Below are positions 26,497 through 34,428 of a stretch of 46,480 nucleotides of DNA, in pieces (position 1 is the first letter of the stretch; each line of letters starts with the position of its first letter). This DNA comes from Planctomycetota bacterium (lineage in GTDB: Bacteria > Planctomycetota > Planctomycetia > Gemmatales > Gemmataceae). The stretch is from positions 1-46,480 of the forward strand of contig JAJPHU010000085.1 in assembly GCA_021325115.1 (NCBI GenBank), read 5' to 3'. The notes under the pieces were generated by a model. It worked only from the letters and a program-made list of their open reading frames with translations, was not told the origin of the DNA and made no database searches. The translations under genes and the position numbers were made by a program.

Positions 26497-26683
26497 ATGG
26501 GCGGTAGGTTCCTTCCTCTGTCTACTGTAGGAACGGGGCGGCCGGAGGACAAGAGGGAAGCACACAGTCCGTGTCCGTTGGCGTCCGCCAGCGGGACGTC
26601 AGCCCGGCTTCGGGTTTGCGTTGACGCTTCTCAAAGAGCTTGGGGGGCTATCATGGAATCGGTGGAGACCATTCGGATACCTC

Positions 26684-26709
26684 ACGACGCCCTTGCAAAA
26701 CGGCGTCGT
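26684..26709. terminator. Hairpin just after the arginine dihydrolase-like gene
   Basis: ACGACGCC and GGCGTCGT form a perfect 8-bp stem with a 10-base loop, 4 bases after the tandem TAATAA stop of the upstream minus-strand gene. There is no T-tract on the minus strand, so termination is plausible but not proven. Confidence 0.45.
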
Positions 26710-26713
26710 ATTA

Positions 26714-27535
26714 TTACTCCCATACCGCCGCTTCTTCACCGTCCAGACGCAGCGTCAAGCACTTGGCGCTGCCGCCGGACTTGATGAACTCGTCCAATTC
26801 CACCGATACCGGCGTGTAGCCACGCGCTTGCAGATCCGCAGCCAGTTTCGTACAGCCGCTGTTGAGCACGACGGTTTTGCCGATCACAACGGCGTTGCAG
26901 CCGAAACAGCGCGCCTCCGCCTCGTTGGCTGAGATCAGGTACGGGATGTGGTTCTCGATCACCCGCCGGCCATAGTCGTCGAAAGCGTTGGGATACCAGA
27001 TGGCCTCGCCGGGAGCCAACGGACAAAAGCATGTATCCAGATGATAAAAGTAGGGGTTGATCAATTCCAGTGGCAACACCTGCTTTTGCAGCACGCGGCC
27101 AAGATATTGATGGCCCTGCACGTCACTGCGAATGCGATAGCCAGCAAACAGTGTTGGGCCGCAGAAAAGAGCATCGCCGGCGCCCTCGAAATACATTCCT
27201 TCCGGCAGATGTTCGACAATGTATCCGTGGGCCGCAAACCAGGCATCGAAGTGCGGCGTCTCGCGGGCGCGCTCCTCATGACGGAAGCGCGAACTGAAAA
27301 AACGATTGCCGAACATCAGGCCGGCATTAGCGGTGAACACCAGATCGGGCAGCCCCGGTTGCGGCTCCATCAATTCGACGACTGCGCCGAGTCCTATCAG
27401 CGTATCATGCAATTTCTGCCACTGTCGCCGCGCCCGTTCGCGCGAGCTGCCGCGTGCTCGATTCATCCACGGGTTAATCTCGTATTCAATGCCGTAGTAA
27501 TCCGGCGGACACATCAGAATGCGTGGCTGTCGCAT
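26714..27535 (-). CDS. Arginine dihydrolase-like guanidino-group hydrolase
   Basis: A 273-residue enzyme of the arginine deiminase/DDAH/amidinotransferase fold. Seen: PDLVFTANAG with N70, the histidine H164 in FYHLDTCFCPL, acidic residues in YFEGAGDAL (E116, D120) and the nucleophile C258 in SGGSAKCLTL. In cyanobacterial ArgZ/AgrE an asparagine at the position of N70, with His and Cys in the same order, marks an arginine dihydrolase (arginine to ornithine, CO2 and 2 NH3); I recall this residue as Asn71 there. The next gene upstream in the same direction encodes the domain that is fused to this one in ArgZ/AgrE. Plain dimethylarginine hydrolase or arginine deiminase activity remains possible. 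Confidence 0.8.
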   Translation of the reverse strand: MRQPRILMCPPDYYGIEYEINPWMNRARGSSRERARRQWQKLHDTLIGLGAVVELMEPQPGLPDLVFTANAGLMFGNRFFSSRFRHEERARETPHFDAWFAAHGYIVEHLPEGMYFEGAGDALFCGPTLFAGYRIRSDVQGHQYLGRVLQKQVLPLELINPYFYHLDTCFCPLAPGEAIWYPNAFDDYGRRVIENHIPYLISANEAEARCFGCNAVVIGKTVVLNSGCTKLAADLQARGYTPVSVELDEFIKSGGSAKCLTLRLDGEEAAVWE

Positions 27536-27864
27536 GTTCGGCCTCCAAAAAGAACCGCCACAACGCCAGGGACACCAAGAAAAGAAAGAAGAAGCAGAAT
27601 CATAAGAGCTAGCGGACCAAACCTCCTCTCTCCTCGTGGGGGAGGGCTGAGGCAGGAGGTGTCAAGGCAAGGGAGCCAGGGAGGGGTGTCCCCCCACCCC
27701 AACCCTCCCCCACAAAGAGGGAGGGAAAAGACCTCGACCCTCCCCCACAAGGGGGGAGGGAAAAGGCCGCTCGCCCTAAGGACTGACAACACTCAGATAG
27801 TTTTTGCCTTTTCTGAACTTCTTTATTTCTCGTCTTTTCCTGGCATCCCTGGCGTCGTGGCGGT
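27536..27864. other. 329-base gap between the two arginine genes, filled by repeats
   Basis: Apart from the start region of the arginine dihydrolase-like gene, the whole gap is one composite palindrome (27552-27867). No open reading frame in it is supported. See the two repeat entries that follow. Confidence 0.7.
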
Positions 27865-27867
27865 TTA
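27552..27867. repeat. Outer palindrome, CGCCAAG family, copy 1
   Basis: The left arm AACCGCCACAACGCCAGGGA and the right arm TCCCTGGCGTCGTGGCGGTT (complement) match almost perfectly and continue into purine-rich/pyrimidine-rich tails. The right arm includes the TAA stop (27867-27865) of the LOR/SDH-domain gene. A separate repeat (27606-27783) sits inside the arms. Confidence 0.88.
27606..27783. repeat. Inner GGGGGAGG hairpin cluster, copy 1
   Basis: Begins AGCTAGCGGACCAAACCTCC and contains three or four CCCTCCCCC-ACAA-GGGGGAGG type hairpins, ending near GCCCTAAGGAC. The reverse complement of 43085-43212 matches both ends closely (AGCTAGCGGACAAAACCTCC ... TTTTCCCTCCCCCCTTGT), so these are two copies of one element in opposite orientation. 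Confidence 0.85.
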
Positions 27868-29112
27868 TCCTTCTTTCCCTAGCTCCGCGACCAGCGCCCG
27901 CAGGAATGGTTCTACGTCGGTGACGACGCCGACGGTTTGGATGCTGCCGCGGTCGGTCAGCTTGGTCACGGTGGCCGGGTTGATGTCTACGCACGCTACC
28001 TTGACCCAGGCCGGCAACAGATTGCCGGTGGCGATCGAATGTAGCATGGTGGCCATCATTAGGCAAAAACCGACACCGTGGATCATCTCGCGCATACGTC
28101 GCTGCGCCTCCAGCACATCCGTGACGACTTCCGGCAACGGCCCATCATCGCGGATACTGCCGGCCAGCAGAAAGGGAATGTCATGGCGGATGCACTCGTA
28201 CATGACACCGCTCTTGAGCACACCGCGCTCGACAGCCCGACGGATCCCCCCTAGCCGCCGGATTGTGTTGATGGCCCGCAGATGATGCTCGTGTCCTTCC
28301 TCCATCGGCAAACCGCGCTCCAGCGAGATGCCCAAACTGGTGCCAAAGAGCGCCTGCTCAATGTCGTGCGTGGCCAGAGCATTGCCGGCGAACAGAATGT
28401 TCAGGTAGCCGTTACGGATGAGCCAGCAGACATGTTCGACACTGCCGGTGTGAACAATGGCGGGACCAAGGACAGCCAGAATCTTCTCGCCAGCCTCTTT
28501 GGTGCGTTTCATGGCGGCAGCGATCTCGCGCACCGTTACGCCTTTAGGTTTCTCGCTGGAAACAGGACTGGCCATGAACTCAAACAGGTTCGAGCGGGCC
28601 ATCGTCTCGGCAGGGAAGACACGCAATCCCTGTCGGCCCACGACGATGCGGTCACCGACCCGCACTTCCGCCATAGGAATGCAGCGGGCGGCGGTCCCTT
28701 CCGGATCGACGAGGATGCCGCAGTCCATCTCCTGATCTTCCACATCGATCCATTCACCTTTGAGGCGTACCTGCGTGCGGAAGCTAGTGGTGCTGTAAAA
28801 TCCTTCGGGGAAAGCGCCGTCCATATCAGCGGCAATGGTTTGACAATCGCGGACGGCGATCGGTGCAGCTCCATGATCGTGGATAGCATCGAGGATTTCA
28901 CGCAGCTTGTCGCTGCTATCGGCGCGGACCTCAATGCAGGCGTAGCTGGGATCGGTCTGCCGCTGACCGATGCGAATGTCCTTGATGACATAGGAGCCGC
29001 CGTGTGTAAGGATTTCATCCAGTACTTTGGGCAAAATCAGCGAATCGATGATGTGCCCCTGAATTTCAACATCCTCGACGAACCCTTGCTTGCCGACTGT
29101 AGCCGAAACCAT
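27865..29112 (-). CDS. LOR/SDH-domain protein, putative ornithine cyclodeaminase (TIGR00300 type)
   Basis: A 415-residue protein with the LOR/SDH conserved region, the C-terminal module of cyanobacterial ArgZ/AgrE and of archaeal-type ornithine cyclodeaminases. Recognisable segments are VEIQGHIIDSLILPKVLDEI at the N-terminus, GPAIVHTGSVEHVCWLI and LFAGNALATHDIEQALFGTSLG (seen as GNALATHDIEQALFGTSLG) in the nucleotide-binding domain, and ACVDINPATVTKLTDRGS near the end. I prefer the ATG at 29112 because GGAGG lies 6 bases before it; the ATG 4 codons upstream has no such site. It would convert ornithine to proline and ammonia with bound NAD. It lies upstream of the dihydrolase gene in the same direction. 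The stop lies in a palindrome arm. Confidence 0.8.
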   Translation of the reverse strand: MVSATVGKQGFVEDVEIQGHIIDSLILPKVLDEILTHGGSYVIKDIRIGQRQTDPSYACIEVRADSSDKLREILDAIHDHGAAPIAVRDCQTIAADMDGAFPEGFYSTTSFRTQVRLKGEWIDVEDQEMDCGILVDPEGTAARCIPMAEVRVGDRIVVGRQGLRVFPAETMARSNLFEFMASPVSSEKPKGVTVREIAAAMKRTKEAGEKILAVLGPAIVHTGSVEHVCWLIRNGYLNILFAGNALATHDIEQALFGTSLGISLERGLPMEEGHEHHLRAINTIRRLGGIRRAVERGVLKSGVMYECIRHDIPFLLAGSIRDDGPLPEVVTDVLEAQRRMREMIHGVGFCLMMATMLHSIATGNLLPAWVKVACVDINPATVTKLTDRGSIQTVGVVTDVEPFLRALVAELGKEG

Positions 29113-29292
29113 GAACGCCTCCATGACTTGGGAATAACCTGCGGCATAACCAACTGCGGTGTTATTCTATCATATGGCAGCGGCTCGACCGTGATGCATA
29201 AATAGAAATACCTCTTGGATACCGGCGGGTCTGCCATAAGATGAAGGACAACGAAGTCCCTGGCACACACGACCACGAGGAAGTTACCGCAT
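29113..29292. other. Divergent promoter region, LOR/SDH gene / carB
   Basis: 180 bases between divergent genes. The ribosome-binding sites GGAGG (minus) and GAGGAAG (plus, before 29293) are visible. No confident promoter boxes, operator or riboswitch was recognised. The arrangement allows shared regulation of arginine breakdown and carbamoyl-phosphate synthesis. Confidence 0.4.
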
Positions 29293-32200
29293 ATGCCGCG
29301 ACGCAACGACCTGCACAAAATTCTACTCATCGGCTCTGGCCCCATCGTCATCGGTCAAGCGTGCGAGTTCGACTACAGCGGCACTCAAGCGTGTAAAGCG
29401 CTGCGGGAAGAAGGCTACACGGTCGTCCTGGTCAACTCCAATCCGGCCACTATCATGACCGATCCGGAGACAGCTGACCGCACCTACATCGAGCCGATCA
29501 CCCCTGACATGGTGGAGCGCATCATTGAGCGCGAGCGCCCCGATGCTCTGCTGCCGACGCTCGGCGGCCAGACCGCGCTCAACACAGCGATGGAGTTACA
29601 TCGCCGCGGCGTTCTCGATAAGTACAAGGTCGAGATGATCGGAGCAACGCCGGCCGTCATCGCCAAAGCCGAGGACCGCGAACTGTTCAAAAAAGCCATG
29701 CAAAACATCGGCATCGCCGTGCCCAAAAGCGGTGTGGCTCGCTCCCTTGCCGAAGCGCTGGAAGTGCTCGATCAGGTCGGTTTGCCCTGTGTGCTGCGGC
29801 CCAGTTTCACGCTCGGCGGCACCGGCGGCGGCATCGCCTACAACCGCGAAGAATTCAACCAACTCATCGCTCGCGGACTCGATCTCAGCCCCGTCAATGA
29901 GGTGCTGGTCGAGGAATCGGTCATCGGCTGGAAAGAGTTCGAGCTGGAGGTCATGCGCGATTGTGCTGATAACGTCGTCATCGTCTGTTCCATCGAGAAT
30001 CTCGATCCGATGGGTGTGCATACCGGCGATTCGATCACGGTGGCTCCGATTCAGACGCTGACGGACAAGGAATATCAGCGCATGCGCGATGCTGCCATCG
30101 CCATCATCCGTGAGATCGGCGTCGAGACCGGCGGCAGCAACATCCAGTTCGCCGTCAATCCGGACAACGGCCACATGGTTGCCATCGAGATGAATCCGCG
30201 TGTCAGCCGCTCCAGCGCCCTGGCCTCCAAGGCAACTGGCTTTCCCATCGCCAAGATCGCCGCCAAGCTGGCGGTTGGCTACCGTCTCGATGAGCTGCGC
30301 AATGACATCACACGCGAGACGCCGGCCTGCTTTGAGCCGACCATCGATTACGTCGTCACCAAGGTGCCGCGCTGGGCCTTCGAGAAATTCCCCGACGCTG
30401 ATACGACCCTGACGACACAGATGAAATCGGTCGGCGAAACGATGGCCATTGGCCGGACCTTCAAGGAATCGCTGCAAAAAGCGCTACGGGGTCTGGAGAC
30501 GGGCAGCTTCGGCCTGGGTTGTTATCGCGGCGATTTGTGGGGCACACCGCGGCAGCCAGCCCTCGAGGAGATTTACGCGCGCCTGGCCACGCCGACCGCC
30601 GAACGCATCTGGTACATTCGCTACGCTTTCAAAGCCGGCCTGTCGCTGGAGGAGATCTATCAACAGACGAAGATCGATCGCTGGTTTCTGCACAACATCC
30701 AGGAAATCGTGGCGATGGAAGATCGACTGCGGGCAGCAGTGGATCGGGTATGGACACACTCCCATAATGAGGATATTCGCGATCTCTTATTTGAAGCAAA
30801 GCAGTATGGCTTCTCCGATAAGCAGCTGGCATTCTTATGGCGCTCGACGGAGATGGAAATTCGGCGCTTGCGCAAGGAGCTGGGCGTGGTGCCGGTGTAC
30901 AAGCTCGTCGATACCTGCGCCGCCGAGTTCGAGGCCTATACACCGTACTATTACTCCACCTACGAAGCGCCGATTTTCGTATCGAGGACAGAGGAGAGAG
31001 GTTTGGAACCGGCGGCCCTACCATCGCCGATCCTCGATCCTCGATCCTCGATCCTCGATGACGAAACCAGGCCCCGGACCGAAGGCAAGGAGCGCATCAT
31101 GATCCTGGGCGGCGGGCCAAACCGCATCGGTCAGGGCATCGAATTTGATTACTGTTGCTGTCAAGCGGCGTTTGCGCTGCGGCGCGAGGGTTACGAGACT
31201 ATCATGGTCAACTCGAACCCGGAGACGGTTTCAACCGATTATGACACCAGCGATCATCTTTTCTTCGAGCCGTTGACCACCGAAGATGTGTTGAACATCT
31301 GCGATGTGATGCAGCCCAAAGGGCTGATTGTGCAGTTCGGCGGCCAGACACCACTCAATCTGGCGCGCGGTCTGGAAGCGGCGGGGGCACCAATCATCGG
31401 CACCAGCGTAGACAGCATCGACCGTGCCGAGGACCGCGAACAGTTTCAGGAGATGGTTGAACGGCTTGGTTTGAAGCAGCCGGCCAACGGCATCGCTCTG
31501 GATTTGCAGCAGGCCATCCACGTCGCCCGCCGCATCGGCTATCCGGTATTGGTGCGGCCCAGCTATGTGCTGGGTGGTCGAGCGATGGAGATTGTCTACG
31601 ATGAAGCTACCCTGAGTCGCTATGTCGCTGAAGCAATGGAGGCGTCGCCGGGCAAGCCGATCCTGATCGACAAATTTCTGGAGGCGGCCGGCGAGGTGGA
31701 TGTCGATTGCCTCAGCGATGGCACGCGAACTCTCATCGGCGGCGTCATGCAGCACATTGAGGAGGCCGGCATCCACTCTGGTGATTCTGCCTGTGTCATT
31801 CCGCCCTACAGTCTGCCGCCCGCCGTCGTCGAAGAGATCAAACGACAAACGCGCGCCTTGGCCTGTGAATTGAACGTTCGCGGCCTGATGAATGTACAGT
31901 TCGCTGTGCAAGGCTCGACGGTTTATGTCCTCGAAGTGAATCCGCGCGCCAGCCGGACAGTCCCGTTTGTCTCCAAGGCTGTGGGCATTCCCCTGGCTCG
32001 TTACGCGGCCCTGGTGATGGTCGGCAAAACGCTCGATGAATTGGGGCTGTTCGTGGAAGTGACGCCGAAGCATTACTCGGTCAAAGAGAGCGTGTTTCCG
32101 TTCAACAAATTCATCGGCGTGGACATTATTTTGGGTCCGGAGATGCGTTCGACCGGCGAAGTCATGGGCATCGATGACAGTTTTCCACTAGCCTTCGCCA

Positions 32201-32658
32201 AGAGCCAGATGGCGGCCAACAGCGCTCTGCCGCAGCCGGGCGACGGCAAAATCTTCATCTCTGTGGCCGAGCATGACAAGCAGGAAGTGGTGCCCATTGC
32301 GCGTGCCTTGGCCGAGATGGGGTACAAGTTGATGGCGACACGCGGCACGGCCAAGGTATTGCGCGCGGCGGGCATCGCTGTTGACGAAGTGAACAAGCTC
32401 CAACAGGGCCGACCCAATCTCATCGATTATATGAAAAACAAGGAGATTTCTCTGATTCTCAATACCCCGAGCGGCAAAGGAGCACGCACCGACGAAGGCA
32501 AGATCCGCTCGGCGGCAGTGATCAACGGGGTGACTTGCATTACCACGTTGTCGGCAGCGCACGCCGCTGTCGAGGCCTGCCGGGCCATCCGGCATCGTCC
32601 TTGGACCGTGTGTGCCTTGCAAGACCGTTTTCGGCCAACGGCAACAGTAGCACGGTGA
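29293..32658 (+). CDS. carB: Carbamoyl-phosphate synthase large subunit
   Basis: Makes carbamoyl phosphate from bicarbonate, ATP and glutamine-derived ammonia for arginine and pyrimidine synthesis. The 1121-residue protein has two homologous halves, opening with [22 protein letters not shown] (seen as [17 protein letters not shown]) and [20 protein letters not shown] (about 603-622), and an MGS-like regulatory domain at the C-terminus ([22 protein letters not shown]). The usual length is about 1075; the excess is a low-complexity linker just before the second half, encoded in part by four tandem GATCCTC units (31029-31056). The small subunit gene carA is not in the window. Confidence 0.97.
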   Translation: MPRRNDLHKILLIGSGPIVIGQACEFDYSGTQACKALREEGYTVVLVNSNPATIMTDPETADRTYIEPITPDMVERIIERERPDALLPTLGGQTALNTAMELHRRGVLDKYKVEMIGATPAVIAKAEDRELFKKAMQNIGIAVPKSGVARSLAEALEVLDQVGLPCVLRPSFTLGGTGGGIAYNREEFNQLIARGLDLSPVNEVLVEESVIGWKEFELEVMRDCADNVVIVCSIENLDPMGVHTGDSITVAPIQTLTDKEYQRMRDAAIAIIREIGVETGGSNIQFAVNPDNGHMVAIEMNPRVSRSSALASKATGFPIAKIAAKLAVGYRLDELRNDITRETPACFEPTIDYVVTKVPRWAFEKFPDADTTLTTQMKSVGETMAIGRTFKESLQKALRGLETGSFGLGCYRGDLWGTPRQPALEEIYARLATPTAERIWYIRYAFKAGLSLEEIYQQTKIDRWFLHNIQEIVAMEDRLRAAVDRVWTHSHNEDIRDLLFEAKQYGFSDKQLAFLWRSTEMEIRRLRKELGVVPVYKLVDTCAAEFEAYTPYYYSTYEAPIFVSRTEERGLEPAALPSPILDPRSSILDDETRPRTEGKERIMILGGGPNRIGQGIEFDYCCCQAAFALRREGYETIMVNSNPETVSTDYDTSDHLFFEPLTTEDVLNICDVMQPKGLIVQFGGQTPLNLARGLEAAGAPIIGTSVDSIDRAEDREQFQEMVERLGLKQPANGIALDLQQAIHVARRIGYPVLVRPSYVLGGRAMEIVYDEATLSRYVAEAMEASPGKPILIDKFLEAAGEVDVDCLSDGTRTLIGGVMQHIEEAGIHSGDSACVIPPYSLPPAVVEEIKRQTRALACELNVRGLMNVQFAVQGSTVYVLEVNPRASRTVPFVSKAVGIPLARYAALVMVGKTLDELGLFVEVTPKHYSVKESVFPFNKFIGVDIILGPEMRSTGEVMGIDDSFPLAFAKSQMAANSALPQPGDGKIFISVAEHDKQEVVPIARALAEMGYKLMATRGTAKVLRAAGIAVDEVNKLQQGRPNLIDYMKNKEISLILNTPSGKGARTDEGKIRSAAVINGVTCITTLSAAHAAVEACRAIRHRPWTVCALQDRFRPTATVAR
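31029..31056 (+). repeat. Four tandem GATCCTC units inside carB
   Basis: Four exact 7-bp copies, followed by a partial one (GATGAC). They encode [10 protein letters not shown] in the linker between the two CarB halves. The reading frame is kept because the flanks compensate for the 28-base length. Confidence 0.9.
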
Positions 32659-32679
32659 AGGGAAGGATAGTTATGGGGT

Positions 32680-34428
32680 ATGTGGCACAGGTTGAATCTT
32701 AGCAGAACGAAGGGCTTGTTTGCTCACCTTGTCACCTTGTCACCTTGTCATCTTGTCATCTTTTGTTCGGCAGGGTTGACGGGGTTGAACGCCATTAAGC
32801 CGTTGCACGTCGATGACGCCACCTTCTCTTTCAACGCCGCACAAATTGCGGCTCATCCGCTCGATCCCTACGGCTACGTCATGCTGCGTTGGAGCGAAGC
32901 TGTGCCGGCGCTGCACGCTCTGGCACCGCCACTGCTGCCCTACTGGTGGGCGGTGGCGATCCGGATGTTCGGTGAACGGCCGGTGCTGTGGAAGTTATGG
33001 CTTTTTCCCTTTGCTCTGATTTTCGTTGCTTCCTTGGCGGCGCTCTTGCATCGCTTTGCTCCTTCTGTGGCAATGCCCTTGCTTATCCTGCTGGTATTCT
33101 CGCCGGTCTTCTTGCCGAGCTTGAATTTGATGATGGACATTCCGGCCCTGGCTTTGAGCTTGCTGGCGCTGGGGCTGTTTTTCCGGACTTGCGAGAGAGG
33201 CTCCTTGGCCCTGGCTGTTCTCGCCGGCTTGATAGCGGGATTGGCCATGCAGACGAAATATACAGCCTTTCTCGCCCCTGGTATTATTCTCATTTATGCT
33301 CTTTTACGGAGAAAATTGCTCCTGGGGTTGGCCGCCGCCGGGGTTGCCGGGGCGCTCTTCGCTGCCTGGGAAACGATGCTCTTTTTCCGCTACGGCGAAT
33401 CGCATTTTATATACCAGCTTTTCCAGGGCGACAATGGCGATCAGCCAAAATCGGTTCTTCTGAACAGTCTTTTTCCTCTTCTGGGCGGTGCTGCACCTAC
33501 TTTGGCCTTATTGGCGCTGACAGCGTTATCTATGCCGCGTTGGCTGCTGCTTCTTGCGTCCTTGCTTGCGATCCTTCCATTCTTACTTCTTCTATGTCCC
33601 GATGCCCTCTGCTTCGGCGGGAGCGTGTATGAACTGGCCAATATCCTCTTTGCTTGCAACGGGGTAGTGGTGTTGCTGAGCGTGGGATGGGCAGCGCGGC
33701 GTCTCGTCCAATACAAAACTTATCCACCTGCCGCGCCAGCAAAAGGTGAAAGCCGCCCTTGCTGGCGTGGCGAGCTGGCGAAGCCATTTCTGTTCCTCGT
33801 GCTCTGGTTTGCCTTCGAGCTGGCCGGTTACATCGTCATCAGCCCATTCCCTGCCGTCCGTCGGATCATGGGGACCAGCATCACGGCGACCTTATTGGTT
33901 GGCTGCTTGGCCGATCTGTCGCTGCGGGAATCATGGCGGAGAAACGTGCTGCATGCCTTGGCCGCTGGGACGGTCCTGTTCGGCCTTGGCTTTTTCGCCG
34001 TCGATTTCTTGGAGGCGCGGGCCGAACAACAGGCCGCCTGCGACGCAGCCCAGCACATTCGCCGGGAACATCCACAAGCTACTATCTGGTACGCGGGCTA
34101 CTGGGGTTTTCAGTACTATGCCGAGAAATGGGGGATGAAACAGATCGTTCCTGTCCAACATACAGAGAAGGGGGGGCCAGCTTTATGGCCCCCCTCGTAC
34201 CTCCACCGCGGTGATTGGCTCGTCATTCCTGATGCGAGCATCCCTCAGCAGGAAGTAGACTTGAATCAGCCGGAACTGGAGCCGAAGGGCCACATTGCCA
34301 TTGACGATGCAGTTCCACTATCCACGCTCATGAATTACTACGCCGGCGCCGTGCCGTTGCGCCATCGCTGTGGCCCTCGAATTGTCCTTCGCCTATTTTA
34401 CGTCAAAGACGATTTTATTTGTCGCTAA
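32680..34428 (+). CDS. Membrane glycosyltransferase-like protein (GT39/ArnT type)
   Basis: A 582-residue integral membrane protein with about ten hydrophobic helices. Near the N-terminus 'KPLHVDDATFSFNAAQI' has the paired acidic residues of the first periplasmic loop in the PMT/ArnT (GT-C fold) families, and a soluble C-terminal domain follows residue ~430. Polyprenyl-linked sugar transfer is likely but the acceptor is unknown. The first ~30 residues (AHLVTLSPCHLVIF) are encoded by tandem TTGTCACC-type repeats, so the first helix is poorly formed and the true start is uncertain. It follows carB by 21 bases. Its end overlaps the convergent thioredoxin-NHL gene by 14 bases. Confidence 0.7.
   Translation: MWHRLNLSRTKGLFAHLVTLSPCHLVIFCSAGLTGLNAIKPLHVDDATFSFNAAQIAAHPLDPYGYVMLRWSEAVPALHALAPPLLPYWWAVAIRMFGERPVLWKLWLFPFALIFVASLAALLHRFAPSVAMPLLILLVFSPVFLPSLNLMMDIPALALSLLALGLFFRTCERGSLALAVLAGLIAGLAMQTKYTAFLAPGIILIYALLRRKLLLGLAAAGVAGALFAAWETMLFFRYGESHFIYQLFQGDNGDQPKSVLLNSLFPLLGGAAPTLALLALTALSMPRWLLLLASLLAILPFLLLLCPDALCFGGSVYELANILFACNGVVVLLSVGWAARRLVQYKTYPPAAPAKGESRPCWRGELAKPFLFLVLWFAFELAGYIVISPFPAVRRIMGTSITATLLVGCLADLSLRESWRRNVLHALAAGTVLFGLGFFAVDFLEARAEQQAACDAAQHIRREHPQATIWYAGYWGFQYYAEKWGMKQIVPVQHTEKGGPALWPPSYLHRGDWLVIPDASIPQQEVDLNQPELEPKGHIAIDDAVPLSTLMNYYAGAVPLRHRCGPRIVLRLFYVKDDFICR
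32724..32760 (+). repeat. Tandem TTGTCACC-type repeat at a gene start
   Basis: About four and a half 8-base units (CACCTTGT, later CATCTTGT) lie within the first codons of the membrane glycosyltransferase gene. They are translated as HLVTLSPCHLVIF if the upstream ATG is used. Confidence 0.85.

Noticed and set aside
27606-27783. CRISPR array in the repeat-rich gap
   Set aside because: The repeated units are hairpins of unequal spacing without unique spacers of constant length, and no cas gene is near.
26948-28285. 445-codon plus-strand ORF
   Set aside because: It lies antisense to the arginine dihydrolase-like and LOR/SDH genes and passes through the repeat gap; its sequence has no family character and no ribosome-binding site.
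32724-32760. CRISPR or iteron-type origin
   Set aside because: The 8-base units are directly adjacent, too short for CRISPR repeats, and no replication gene is present.
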